Assembly: GCF_024868665.1 (NCBI RefSeq)
Contig: NC_079907.1
Coordinates: 21,051,796-21,115,795 of the forward strand
DNA from: Triplophysa rosa
Lineage: Eukaryota; Chordata; Actinopteri; Cypriniformes; Nemacheilidae
Direction: 5' to 3'
DNA length: 64,000 bases
In this document: positions 47,501 through 56,732 of the stretch, one piece after another
How the letters are laid out: each line of letters opens with the position of its first letter
Numbering within the stretch: position 1 is the first letter of the stretch
Notes under the pieces: generated by a model
Told to the model about the DNA's origin: nothing
Seen by the model: only the letters and a program-made list of their open reading frames with translations
Database searches by the model: none
Translations under genes and position numbers: made by a program

Positions 47501-49693
47501 CATACACATGCTTTGAACTGAAGTTCAACCCTTCTCATCTTCTTGACTAATTGCTTGCAGTCAGAGCAGTTTTCTTTTGGCTCATTTCTGTCATTTGGCA
47601 GATCATAAAAATCCAGTTTTCTGCATGTGTTTTTACGTATTCTAATTTATTTATCTGTTAAGATGTATTATTTCTTCCAGATTACATTTAAAGTACATAG
47701 CTAACTTTGTTGTGAATTTGAAGTGAACCTGTATTCAACCATTTCTTTGGAATGTTTTCAGGTGGATTTTATTAGTGATTGTTTAAAAGAAGCTGTTAAA
47801 ATGGAAAGTTGTGAGAAATGCTGTGGTATTTGGAAAAACAAATGTCCGTAAATTAGATTTTTGTACTGAGATGGCCATTGTTGTGATCACTGCCTTCTGT
47901 TACTAATGGGTACATTTCCCTGCTAGGTGTGGAACGCATTGAATGGGCACAATCTTCACAAGCTAGAAGCTGTCTCCAACACAGAGGTCACTGGGATCAT
48001 CTGTCACCACGACAACCAGCTTATAGCCACAGGATGGAGTCGACTCATCGCTCAATATAACATTGCATTTTCAAATGTAAGGGACACGCACATACACACT
48101 TACACACACACTTTAATTGCCACTTAATATACATATTCAATTGTCGCATTTGAGTATGTGATTTGACGCTCATACTTTTATGATGACAGGACACCCATGT
48201 CAAAGCAGATCTGTCCTGGAAGCCTGGTTGTCAACACAGTGAGGATATCCTAGCAATGGATCACTGTCCAAGTTTGGGAATTCTGGCTACTGGAAGCTAT
48301 GATGGAGAAATTATTATCTGGAATATGAGTCTTCAAAGGTCCATAACAAGACTGCAGAGATCCCCACAGGACAAAATGGGACCCCAACAAAGGTTTTTAA
48401 GGAGACTTACTATATACAAAATGGAAATTAAGAAGTGTATTTAACAATATACTGAATGTTATCCTCATTTAAAGAATTTATGAGCTTAGATTTTAAGAAT
48501 GCTGTGATATAATTCATACAGAATTAAAAATGTATAAATTGTTCATGAAGTCAGTTCATTGAAGTCATTGGTAAATTCAGTTCATATGTCAGCTGGCAAA
48601 GGGAAAAAAATGTTCAAAGAATGCTTTGATGTGTTTGTATATGTGCATAGGTTATATCCGCCTGTTCATAGGCTGCTGTTCCTGCAAAGACGAGCACAGA
48701 AAAATGTTTCGAAAAACAGTGCTGTGCTGCTTAGCTCACAGGCCGGATCTGTCTGCTGGTGGAGCATCTATGGACCCAAGCACAAGCATGGTAAACATAA
48801 TAACTGAGAGCATTTGATGATGACTTATACCACAAACAGTAATTTGGCCCATTTCAAATAGAAGACTCTTTAAATTGCACCCTACCTTGTCCAAGGATCA
48901 GAAGCTAAAGCAGAGCTTTTTAAGCAAAAAATGTTTTTCGTTGTTTGTACAACAACAGGAGTAAACACTTGGTGATTCTTAGCCAGAATACAGTAAGCCG
49001 CAATACAATACTTAAAAAAATCTGGTGATGTGAGCATAAGATTACATTCCTCGTTTCTAAATTCATCTCCCGTAACAGTACAGTACAGTACAGTACAGTG
49101 AAAGTATAGAAAGTAATTCTGAAAAAATAACACTACAGTAAACTACAATATTAATGCTAATGTTTAACTTATCCATTATGAAAAGAGTGAATAGAGGAAT
49201 AGGTAAGTGACTTTGCTCATTTGGTTTGATGCAGGGCAGTTCTATGTGCCTGGTGAATCTAATAAGAGTGTGATGGGTTTAAGTTCAGACCAGGAAAATG
49301 GTCTTCTTGTCACTGGAGACACCACTGGATCCATAAAAGTGTGGGACATCTCACAATATGCCTTATCGGCTGGAGATGAAGTAAGAAAATTAGCATTCAA
49401 CTTTTTTTTAGCTATCAGAGAATAATATCTACATGTGTTTTTTTTTAACCTGTCTCTCTAAGTGTGCAACAGAATTACCTCCACTGTTACATTCTTGGAG
49501 GGGCCATGAGGGGGCGTTAGTGAGCAGTGAGATTCTGGCGCACGGCTCTCGAATCTTCGTGCTAACCGTGTCAGTGGACTGCAGGGCCTGTCTGTGGACC
49601 ATCGATGGAGGTTATGTAGGCTGTTTTGGACAGGAAGAGAAGTGGGATATAAGCAACCCAGACACATATCAAATCAGCAGGATTATTGTATAA
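32528..49693 (+). CDS. EF-hand/WD40 repeat protein of the WDR49/WDR64 (CFAP337) family
   Basis: Sixteen exons join in frame: 32528-32595, 33466-33691, 33921-34067, 39155-39277, 39387-39549, 39632-39678, 39776-39913, 44699-44887, 45383-45574, 45663-45902, 46020-46184, 47927-48076, 48190-48392, 48651-48790, 49235-49380 and 49463-49693. The total is 2568 nt, about 855 aa. The N-terminal exons resemble an EF-hand region (loop from D-T-S-C-S-G, terminal Glu missing). WD40 blades follow (GGTLAVWN, DPAVRMWN, SLAVWDVKTG, GTIKVWNALNG, GEIIIWN, GSIKVWD, RACLWTIDG). WDR49/CFAP337 is linked to cilia. Introns after 33691 and 46184 use GC donors. Exon 8 could start earlier, at 44534, in the same frame, adding 55 codons. 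GTATAA at the stop could also act as a donor, so a further C-terminal exon is possible. Which paralogue it is remains open. Confidence 0.88.
36663..36822 (-). mobile_element. tRNA-derived SINE nested in the Gmr1-like element
   Basis: On the minus strand the head reads CCTGTAGCTCAGTGGTTAGC (tRNA A-box region), followed by TCATGGGTACGATCCC (B-box-like). The body ends in the reverse complement of ATTTGGCAGATGCTTTAATC. It separates protease- and integrase-region sequence of the host retroelement, so it inserted after that element. Shorter copies occur at 22893, 43493 and 63949. Confidence 0.85.
38171..38181 (-). other. Putative tRNA-Pro primer-binding site of the Gmr1-like element
   Basis: The minus strand reads TGGGGGCTCGT, the first 11 bases of the site complementary to the tRNA-Pro 3' end. 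It is placed three bases after an LTR-type end ...GGGTAACA (38185 on the plus strand). The match then degenerates. It marks the 5' LTR/internal boundary and so the right limit of the coding part. Confidence 0.55.
38347..38846 (+). mobile_element. Solo LTR (500 bp)
   Basis: Begins TGTCACGGAATCACC and ends GGTTCTGTTACA, the TG...CA form of LTRs. It has a TATATAA box at 38445 and AATAAA at 38794, in promoter-to-polyA order. No coding sequence of a matching internal region adjoins it, and no clear target duplication is seen because the left flank is a TA microsatellite (38328-38347). It may have inserted into the LTR of the Gmr1-like copy. Confidence 0.7.
38495..38566. repeat. Four exact 18-bp tandem units in the solo LTR
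   Basis: The unit ACGGACTCTCTATGTGTT is repeated four times without mismatch between the TATA box and the polyadenylation signal of the LTR. This is likely a copy-number-variable LTR minisatellite. Confidence 0.95.
40115..40330. mobile_element. MITE-like element rich in TTGGGTT/AACCCAA
   Basis: Many direct and inverted copies of TTGGGTT and AACCCAA in about 215 bp; the left part GTTGGGTTGTTTGAACCCA pairs with the right part TGGGTTCAAATAACCCAA. No coding frame. It lies in WD40 gene intron 7 beside the DIRS element. Confidence 0.65.
40432..43322 (+). mobile_element. DIRS-type (tyrosine-recombinase) retrotransposon, internally deleted
   Basis: The ends are inverted rather than direct repeats: 40432-40619 matches the complement of 43122-43322 (shared ACGTTGTGTCGAACCGACAG, TTTGATCTTGAGAACCTATC). 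A gag-like region occupies 40846-41118 and, after a frame change, 41135-41551 (A-G-Q-A-A-S-E-L-H-A-M). RT starts with K-K-S-G-G-L-R-P-I and reaches D-L-K-D-T-Y-F-H-V near 42410, where sequence jumps straight to the RNase H region (MDSMAAIAYVNHQG). The catalytic YxDD part is therefore deleted. Only the beginning of the tyrosine recombinase (ATRQLYAYKWRLF, about 42840) remains. It is inactive by itself and sense-oriented in intron 7 of the WD40 gene. Confidence 0.9.
43493..43597 (-). mobile_element. tRNA-derived SINE, internally deleted
   Basis: Body motif ATTTATGCATTTGGCAGACG and TTTTATCCAAAGCGACTTAC, then a shortened tRNA-like head (CCGAGCTACAGGAAAG on the plus strand). Same family as 36663-36822; about 60 bp of the middle is missing. 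Confidence 0.75.
46185..47926 (+). other. WD40 gene intron 11 with a GC donor
   Basis: This 1.7-kb intron begins GCAAGT instead of GT and ends CTGCTAG. The GC donor is the only one that keeps phase 0 between ...NGTIK and VWNALNG. It contains a short GA run near 46511 and an open frame at 46277-46741 with no recognisable domain, which I regard as chance. Confidence 0.75.
49079..49100. repeat. (ACAGT)n pentanucleotide repeat
   Basis: Four to five consecutive ACAGT units in the intron between the 48651 and 49235 exons of the WD40 gene. A second array of the same unit occurs at 59217-59248. Confidence 0.9.
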
Positions 49694-49695
49694 CA

Positions 49696-49874
49696 GGGGT
49701 CCCCAGGTTCGGTCCTGGAGTGCCGGTCTCCTGCAGAGTTTAGTGCGACCCTAATCAAACACACCTAAAGCAGCTAATCAAGATCTTACTAGGCAAAGCA
49801 GAAACTTACAGGCAGGTGTGTTGAGGCAGATTGGAACTAAACTCTGCAGGACACCGGCCCTCCAGGAACAAGTT
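49696..49874. mobile_element. hAT-like MITE immediately after the WD40 stop codon
   Basis: Inverted halves: GGTCCTGGAGTGCCGGTCTC...GCAGAGTTTAG and CTAAACTCTGCAGGACACCG...CCAGG. The flanks GTATAACA (49688-49695) and CTATAACA (49875-49882) form an 8-bp duplication with one mismatch. The stop codon TAA (49691-49693) lies inside the left copy, so the insertion left the stop in place and begins two bases after it. Confidence 0.85.
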
Positions 49875-50639
49875 CTATAACATGTGTTAGTATATTGATA
49901 GCATACTCAACTATATAATCAAAAAGATGATGTTTTCAGAATACCCAGGACAGGACTGTTTTACAATACAATATACAGAAATCTCAGCAACAATAACCAG
50001 CACCAAATCTACCCCAGGCCTACATACTAGGAAGCATATCTCAGATTGAATAGTTCACCCAAAAAAGGAAGTTCATTTCCTCATTTTTTCATCCTCATGC
50101 CTTATATGGTTTACTTTCTTTTTGCTGACCACAAACAGCGTTTTTGCCTCTAGATTGCCATTAATAATTCACCAAAAAGCAATAGGATAAGAAGTTAATC
50201 CAAATTAGCATCTCATATCCTGGCCCAGATGTGATTCTGGCAGCTGGTGTTGTGGATATTTATCCACTATCCACATTTGGCAGAGCTGGCTTGGCAATGA
50301 ACTCACAGAGAGGCGTTAACAAATAAACCAACAGAGGGAATGTTTTGATGGTCTGATATAACTGCTGTTAAACTCTAGCATATGGTAGAAACAGAAGCCT
50401 TATGGTGAGGAGTGAAAAGTCCAAAGAGACCATTATTGTGGTGTTTTCATTGTTGTTTTTAGAATTGTCTGAATGTCTCTAACAGTCACAGAAAACTATT
50501 CATCAAATTGTCTAGTTTGGTGAAGAATCTCTCCTCAGATTTCCTTCACTTCATCAGCTTACTGACTTTGTGTAGACTTGCAGTGGGCAAAATCTGTTCT
50601 AAGGATTAGTTCACCCAAAAATGAAAATTTGAATGAAGA

Positions 50640-50890
50640 CGACATGGCTAATTTTCGCTAATTCGTATGGGGTCTCAGTATTGCTTTTTTTCTAGTAATC
50701 GTAAGTTTTTGTATATTCGTATATTTTACGAGGTGGCTTATTCGTATGAATTTGTATGTTGTAAATCATACAAAAACATACGAATAAGCCACCTCGTAAA
50801 ATTAACTTATCTTCCAACCCATACGACTGTGTATGTCGTTTGTCCCTTCCTTAAATACGACAAACACAAGCCTTTACTAAATTAGCGCCT
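50640..50890. mobile_element. Palindromic MITE (TTCGTATG family)
   Basis: A central hairpin with left arm 50722-50758 (ATTTTACGAGGTGGCTTATT...) and right arm 50767-50802, nearly perfectly complementary around a loop of about 8 bp. Outer parts also pair in places (TTCGTATGGG near 50663 with CCCATACGA near 50818). No coding content. Confidence 0.8.
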
Positions 50891-51394
50891 CTCCCGGCTG
50901 CAGGGAAAACTATCGTCTACCATCATTATAAAATGTACATTTTGCGGTTATTTTGCAATAATAGCATGTGTTGTGGTTTGATTTTCATTTAAAAATGTCG
51001 TGATGACTGTATTTACATTACACATACATATTCAGGCATTTAGAGCAAGTAACATAACACATTTATTCATTAAATTACTGTACATTAAAACACATGATAC
51101 AGATACAAAACAGTTAAAATGTTTAAAAATTACAAATACTCCAAATGTACTGAGGTCAAATGATCGATTTGTATGAGGAACAGATGCGAAAGCAATCACC
51201 ATCTGCTGTCTTCCAGTTTCTGCTGTGTTTTTGGATTTTCAAATCTGGCACCACATTAAGTCAGCCTTAATAGTGAGATATCATTGGCTTTATCTGTCTC
51301 GTGACAGACATCGTCATTACGTCAGCTTTGAATGTGAAATGCTATTGGCTCTCATTACCGGTTACATCATTATAATGTTCCGGCCCTGTTGAAA

Positions 51395-51480
51395 AACACA
51401 GCATATGCTGGTTAGGTATGATTTGATGCTGGTTTAAGCTGGTCATGTGCCGGTTTAAGATGGACTAGTGCTGGTCCTTA
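51395..51480. repeat. GCTGGTTTAAG-type interspersed repeat
   Basis: Several imperfect copies of ATGCTGGTTTAAGCTGGTC within about 85 bp. This matches the look of a widespread fish MITE end; the opposite end is not found nearby. Confidence 0.55.
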
Positions 51481-51877
51481 AGAGTCTGCGTCTACGTCAC
51501 ATCAGGAGCGAAATCTGAACGGCTCGATTTCTCACATGCTTGCAAAGAAAGACTTACTGGGATCTTGTTTTTCACGTTTTCTGGGTTGCTAGATGCACCA
51601 GGGACCCGATTATAGCACTTAAACACAGAAAAAATTTGACTTTCATACAATGGGTCCATTAAGGGGTTGCAAGCAGTTATTTTTTAGCACCCTTGAGCCA
51701 TGACTTATTCACAATAGCTACAGCACAGCCTCTGTACCTTCTTGCTTAACACTAGTGAACATTTCACTTAAATAAAGTATAGTAAATGTGTTATAAGTTA
51801 TAATGTGAATAAGTTGTTTTCACAATAAATGCTGCAGAGTGAAGAATATCAATTTGTGTATATTTATTGTACATTGT

Positions 51878-52500
51878 ACCCTGTAACTAAATAGAAAAAG
51901 GGGGGTAAAAATCTGACTTCGGCCCGCAGATTTTATACTTACCCTGTAACTACACAAAACAAGGGGGTAACAAGCACCACTACAATTTACAGCCTGTAGG
52001 AGTTACACTTACCATGTAACTACACAGAACAAAGGTTAAGAAGCACCACTTACCCTTTAACAACCCGAAACAAGACTATTTGCCCATTAATTACAGAGAA
52101 AAGTACTCCTTTTTTAAAAAACGTTTTTTAATTGCACAGTATATTTGCACTGACATACAAGTGTCTAACTACATAGAACAAGTGGTAACAAGCACCACTT
52201 ACCCTGTAACTACACAGAACAAGGGGGTAACAAGCACCACTACAATTTACAGCCCGCAAGAGTTACACATACGCTGTAACTACACAGATCAAGGGGGAAA
52301 CAAGCACCACTACAATTTACAGCCCGCAGGAGTTACATTTACCCTGTAACTACACAGAACAAGGGGTAAGAAGCACCACTTACCCTGTAACAACCCGAAA
52401 CAAGGCTATTTGCCCATTAATTACAGAGAAAAAACGTTTTTTAAAAAAACGTTGTAATTACACAGTATATTTGCACTGACATACAAGTGTCTCATTATTT
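51878..52500. repeat. Satellite-like array of CCCTGTAACTACACAGAACA units
   Basis: The unit (TTACCCTGTAACTACACAGA, then AACAAGGGGGTAACAAGCAC) recurs at least seven times with drift. A longer block containing TTTGCCCATTAATTACAGAG and CAGTATATTTGCACTGACAT occurs twice, about 325 bp apart, giving a higher-order repeat. The open frame at 52080 is a product of the repeat. Confidence 0.85.
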
Positions 52501-52598
52501 ATTTATTATTTACATATCCTGAGAACAGCTGAAAAGAGGTGATCGTGAAGTTGGAAATTATGCCTCATTTTCTCGAAACTCTAAACACAAATCCGTAA

Positions 52599-53757
52599 TG
52601 TGACGAGGGAGGCGTGACGAGAGCCGTTGGAGGAGGAAGTGAGGCCGGGACGCGATTGATAATCAGTGTCAGCTCGCCCCGAGGGGTCTCGCGGTGCTGC
52701 GGAGTCGGGCAGCGCGGACGAGGGATGTCCGCCAACGGCTGCCCGAGGCGGTGGTGCTGAAGCAAGTACGCTTCGGCTGGGACGAAGAGCTCGCTGCCGT
52801 GTGCCTGGGTCGAGTTGGGGTGGCTGCCATCCGAAAGGGAGCGGAGAGGTCAGCCCCGCTTGCCGTGGGCCGGAGCCTGCTGCCGTCCGCCAGAAAGGGG
52901 AGGAGCAGGAAGCGGGGGACCTGCTACCGGCTGCCTGCAGTTGGAGGAGCCACCGCCGGACGCCAGGACACTAGGGCCTCACTGCCGCACCCCTGGGTCG
53001 AGGTGGGATGGTCCGGGAGGGAGCGGAGGAGTCAGCCCCGCTTGCCATGGGCCGGAACCTGCTGCCGTCTGCCAGAAAGGGGAGGAGCAGGAAGCGGGGG
53101 ACTCGCTACAGGCTGCCCTCAGCTGGAAGAGCCATCGCCGGCCGCCAGGGGGCGGAGGAGGCGCGAGCCGTCCACCGAGCGTCCAGTACCACCGCATGGC
53201 ACCGCGAGGAAGAGCCTCTCGGCTGGCTGAGGACCGAGCGACAGCGTGTCGGGGAACCGGACCAATTTTTTTTTTGTTTCCTCTCTCCCCTCTCTCGCCC
53301 CTGTCGTTCCTGGTGCTTCCGTCTCCGTTCTCTCGTCTCGTCTGTCCATACCCCCAGGCACTGGGGCCGTTGAGACTGGCCCCCCGGGGGGAGTAAGCAC
53401 AGTCTCGTGGGTACCCCCCGGCCTGTGAGGGGCGATGGGGGTATGTGACGAGGGAGGCGTGACGAGAGCCGTGGGAGGAGGAAGCGAGGCCGGGACGCGA
53501 TTTATAATGAGTGTCAGCTGGGCGTCATTCCGGCCTCGTATCTCTCACGGAGGAAGGACGAACGGCAGGAGAATACGGTGAGAGAGGACCGGGCCCGGAC
53601 ATTGGTTAAGTTTTGTTTATGTTCGTGTTGCCGGCAGTCGTCCGCGAGGGGCTGCCGGCTTGTTACTTTTGTATTTTTGTGTATTTATTTTTGATTAAAA
53701 TGTTTAATGTTCGCCGGTTCCCGCCTCCTTCCTTCCGTTTTATTGAACCTTATTACA
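52599..53757 (+). mobile_element. Truncated LTR retroelement
   Basis: A 3' LTR of about 314 bp (53444-53757) starts TGTGACGAGGGAGGCGTGAC and ends CTTATTACA. It is preceded by a purine tract GTGAGGGGCGATGGGGGTA suitable as polypurine tract. The first 75 bp or so of the same LTR recur at 52599 and then break off, so the 5' LTR is truncated. The internal part is short, very GC-rich and unusually free of stops in several frames, with no pol motifs. It is a non-autonomous or deleted copy. Confidence 0.8.
52806..53169 (+). repeat. 188-bp internal tandem repeat in the LTR element
   Basis: Copies begin with CTGGGTCGAG at about 52806 and 52994 and share blocks such as CCAGAAAGGGGAGGAGCAGG and AAGCGGGGGAC. 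The second copy is partly cut. Because 188 is not a multiple of three, the two copies are read in different frames by any one ORF, arguing against a conserved protein repeat. Confidence 0.85.
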
Positions 53758-55930
53758 CAAAACTTATCACCCAATTCCCTCAACATTTTCAGGTCAAAAT
53801 GAAGCTCCCCACTCACAACTTGCTGAAAAAGCTAACTTTCAGAAAAAGTTTAAAAACCAAAAAACAATATAAACTGGGTATGGAACACAATACAGAATAC
53901 AATTGAATAAATATATATACTGTATAAACATGGCATCCTATGCACCTTTGGCCTAATTTCATTCCAGGATACTATAAAATGTTCTTGTTCTTCTGACAAA
54001 ATATTTATTTGTTAATACTCAACTCTAAGTTCTGCAAAAATACAGAACATGTAAAAAATGTGACGAATAAACTTGACAATCACAAATTTGAGGGTGTACA
54101 CGTGCTACAATTTACAGGATACAGAATACAAGTTGGTGTATTGTTATGAGAATTGTTTCATTAATTGGGTGTTAGCAATCGAGAAAAACTGTAAGATAAA
54201 GGAGAGAGAAACACAAGTCAAATATTATACGGACTATAAACTCCTATATGTAATAAATAAATGAAGCAGAATGTTACATTTAAAGTGATATTACCGTAAT
54301 AAATACTTTAAATTCTTTAACTACTAAAGCTGATGTCAGCAGCCCTCCGGTCAGGCAAACAGTGCAAAACAGTATCCGAACAGTGGCGAGGAACCCCCCG
54401 CCAAAAATCCCAACCAGGGGAACCAGTTATCACATAATTTAGGCATGTACTTTGGGACCAGGATTTGAAAAGACCATGGAATAGTTCTAATAAAATAGTT
54501 ATGACATTGATTCATCCAATGCAACACTGCTAGTTAATGATTAATTCCATGTTTTGAAATAATGTGACCGCATGTCATGACACAGTCATGGCACATCCTT
54601 CGATGTGGTAAATATCAGGAATTTGTGTGCTTTGTCAATCATTCATTCATATCTAATGATAATGCACAAACAACCCCCACAGAGAACAAGCCACTTCAAT
54701 CAAAGGAGAGGAGGACAGGCCGGAGAACAGCCAATCCCAAACAGGCTCATCAAATTTTATCTACTGGGGTGAAAGTTCATGAGAGGGCACTCTGACAGAC
54801 CTCAGTGAGGGTGATTGTCAGCCAACAGGTAGACTGAAACACTCGCGAACATACAGAGACCTTGATAACCGTATAGTCTAAAGACCTCTCGTAGACGTGA
54901 TCAATAAAAGGTCTTTACCAAAAACTACAGTACATACATAAAGACTCGGTTGCCATTTTTTTAGAGAGTTTGTTGGGTCTTCAGTCATTTAAAATAGTTG
55001 TACGTAAGCCATTTCTTTATTGTGTAATTGTAACGATCCTTTGACAGCTCCAAAGTGACTATAAAGTTGACCGTTAAGTGCAGACAAACAGAATCTGCGG
55101 TTTGCTGAGCTCATTTTCCTCTGCTTCCAGCAAGTCCCCATCTTGCCAAAACAAGCGATTAACTAAACCTCTCGACAGAGCTGGGTGTGTCACCTAGTTC
55201 CTGCAGCAGTCTAGACACTCATTGGAGTGAGTTACAGGTCTGTTGATGCTCAGACGTCGTCCAGTCTCCACGTGTGGCATTGAACTTTCATAACAGCTGC
55301 TCGGGGGAATTTCCCCTAACTTCAAACAGTTCATCAAGAATCAGTGTAAACGTATAAACCTTCAAAGACGACATGCAATCAAAATGGACCCCATTTACTT
55401 TCTTGATAAATGCACTCACTGGAGTCATTTGAGATGATTCATCACTGCGTGTTATAAAGTCAAATGAAGAAATGGCTTTAAATGACTTTTCTGCTCATGT
55501 TAACAGCCCTCGTGAAAAATAACCTTTGTTTAAAAAACATGGTTTTACTACAGTTTAAAAAAAGCATGGTTGCTGTAGTAAAACCATGGTTTTGCGAATA
55601 GTAATCAATGCACCAAAAAAACACAGTTACTACAATTTTACCACAAAAAAAATTCGTAAGGGAGGACCATTTAAGAACATAAATAATATATAAATCAATA
55701 TATGAATATATATTATTTTGTCATAATAATACAAATTATTTTTTTTACTTAGTAATTAAGTTAGTGTGCAAGATTTTGTCTCTTTTTATTGACGTTTGAC
55801 ATTGCCATTATCTTATGCATCTATGCAGGTGTGCTCATAGAGAAAAACTTTTGACTACAGGCATATTGTGGCCATCTGACTGACACAAAGAGCAACTGAC
55901 TGTAGGTTGTTTTGCTTTTGAAATAGAACA
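53758..55930. other. Intergenic DNA without recognised genes
   Basis: AT-rich sequence. The open frames seen are short and without motifs. A stretch near 54360-54420 (GGCGAGGAACCCCCCGCC) resembles a common fish retro-repeat, but I cannot delimit it. Confidence 0.5.
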
Positions 55931-55961
55931 GCTCCAGTGGTGCAATCCACCGCTGTGCGGT
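55931..55961 (+). pseudogene. tRNA-Ile(TAT) array, copy 1: 5' fragment
   Basis: GCTCCAGTGGTGCAATCCAC with GTGCGGT following: acceptor arm, D-arm and the start of the anticodon stem only. It is followed by the array's spacer (GTAAAAGCTCTTCACCATGT). Confidence 0.7.
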
Positions 55962-56073
55962 TCCCAGTTTTAGGAAAGTAAAAGCTCTTCACCATGTCAA
56001 AGTGTTATCTAGTAACAGAATATGTAGTAGGACAGTCATGCAAATAAAAATATGTAATGTTTAAGGTTGGCTG

Positions 56074-56150
56074 TGGCAGCGTTCGGTACTTATAGAACAA
56101 TACATAGCAGGGCAATGGCCAGGGTTGTGAGTTCGAGCCTCACTTGGAGC
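56074..56150 (+). pseudogene. tRNA-Ile(TAT) array, copy 2
   Basis: Lacks the acceptor 5' strand and most of the D-arm but keeps CGGTACTTATAGAACAATAC, an intron-like insert, and an intact T-arm (GTGAGTTCGAGCCTCAC) with TTGGAGCA. Confidence 0.75.
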
Positions 56151-56258
56151 ATATCAAAAAGTGAAAACTCTTCACCATGTCAAAGGGTTATCTAGCTAAA
56201 TATGTAATACGTAATGAATCATATGAATTAAAATCTGTGATTTTCTAGCTTGGCTGTG

Positions 56259-56314
56259 GCTCCATTGGTGCAATCGTTCAGCATGAGGTTGTGAGTTCAA
56301 GCCTCACCTAGAGC
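56259..56314 (+). pseudogene. tRNA-Ile(TAT) array, copy 3: anticodon arm deleted
   Basis: Has the 5' acceptor/D-arm (GCTCCATTGGTGCAATCG) joined directly to the variable loop and T-arm (GAGGTTGTGAGTTCAAGCCT); anticodon arm and intron are missing. Confidence 0.8.
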
Positions 56315-56462
56315 ACATTTTAAGGAAGTGAAAAAATCTCCACCATATAAAAACTTAGTGTAGCAACCATAAATCCAGCGAGACTGCAAATTCTACCTCT
56401 CTATGCAATTGTATTATGCCAGCCGTATTAATTACAGTCTGTCCTACTTAAGGTTGTTTGTG

Positions 56463-56555
56463 GCTCCAGTGGCACAATCAGTCAGCGCACGGTACTTATA
56501 TGACAGTACGTAGCAGAGCGATGTCGAGGTTGTGAGTTCGAACCTTGCCTGCAGC
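56463..56555 (+). tRNA. tRNA-Ile(TAT), intron-containing, array copy 4 (most complete)
   Basis: All arms are present in order: acceptor GCTCCAG with CTGCAGC (one C-C mismatch), D-arm, anticodon stem CGGTA with TGTCG (weakened), and loop containing TAT. An insert of about 20 nt follows the anticodon (about ATGACAGTACGTAGCAGAGC). The T-arm is GTGAG-TTCGAAC-CTTGC, with wobble pairs. A-box-like TGGCACAATCAGT and B-box-like GAGTTCGAACC are seen. Eukaryotic tRNA-Ile(UAU) genes characteristically carry an intron just after the anticodon. Mismatches leave function uncertain; it may be a pseudogene. Confidence 0.65.
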
Positions 56556-56655
56556 ACAAGTGAAAACTCTTCCCCGTGTTAAAGTGTTACATAGTAACTG
56601 AATATGTAGTAGAATAGTCATATATATTAATTCTGTATTGACCAAGATCAACTGT

Positions 56656-56732
56656 GACTCGAGTGGCACAATCGGTGAGCACGTGGTCCTTATAAGACAG
56701 TACATAGCAGAGCAATGCTTTGAGTTGTGAAC
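56656..56732 (+). pseudogene. tRNA-Ile(TAT) array, copy 5: broken in the T-arm
   Basis: GACTCGAGTGGCACAATCGG, then GGTCCTTATAAGACAGTACA and GCAATGC; homology stops at GTTGTGAAC within the T-arm, where the DIRS-like fragment begins. Confidence 0.75.

Noticed and set aside
52694..53396. Overlapping GC-rich open frames of up to 193 codons
   Set aside because: They lie inside the LTR element; high GC lowers stop frequency in all frames, and the internal 188-bp repeat is read in different frames by the same ORF.
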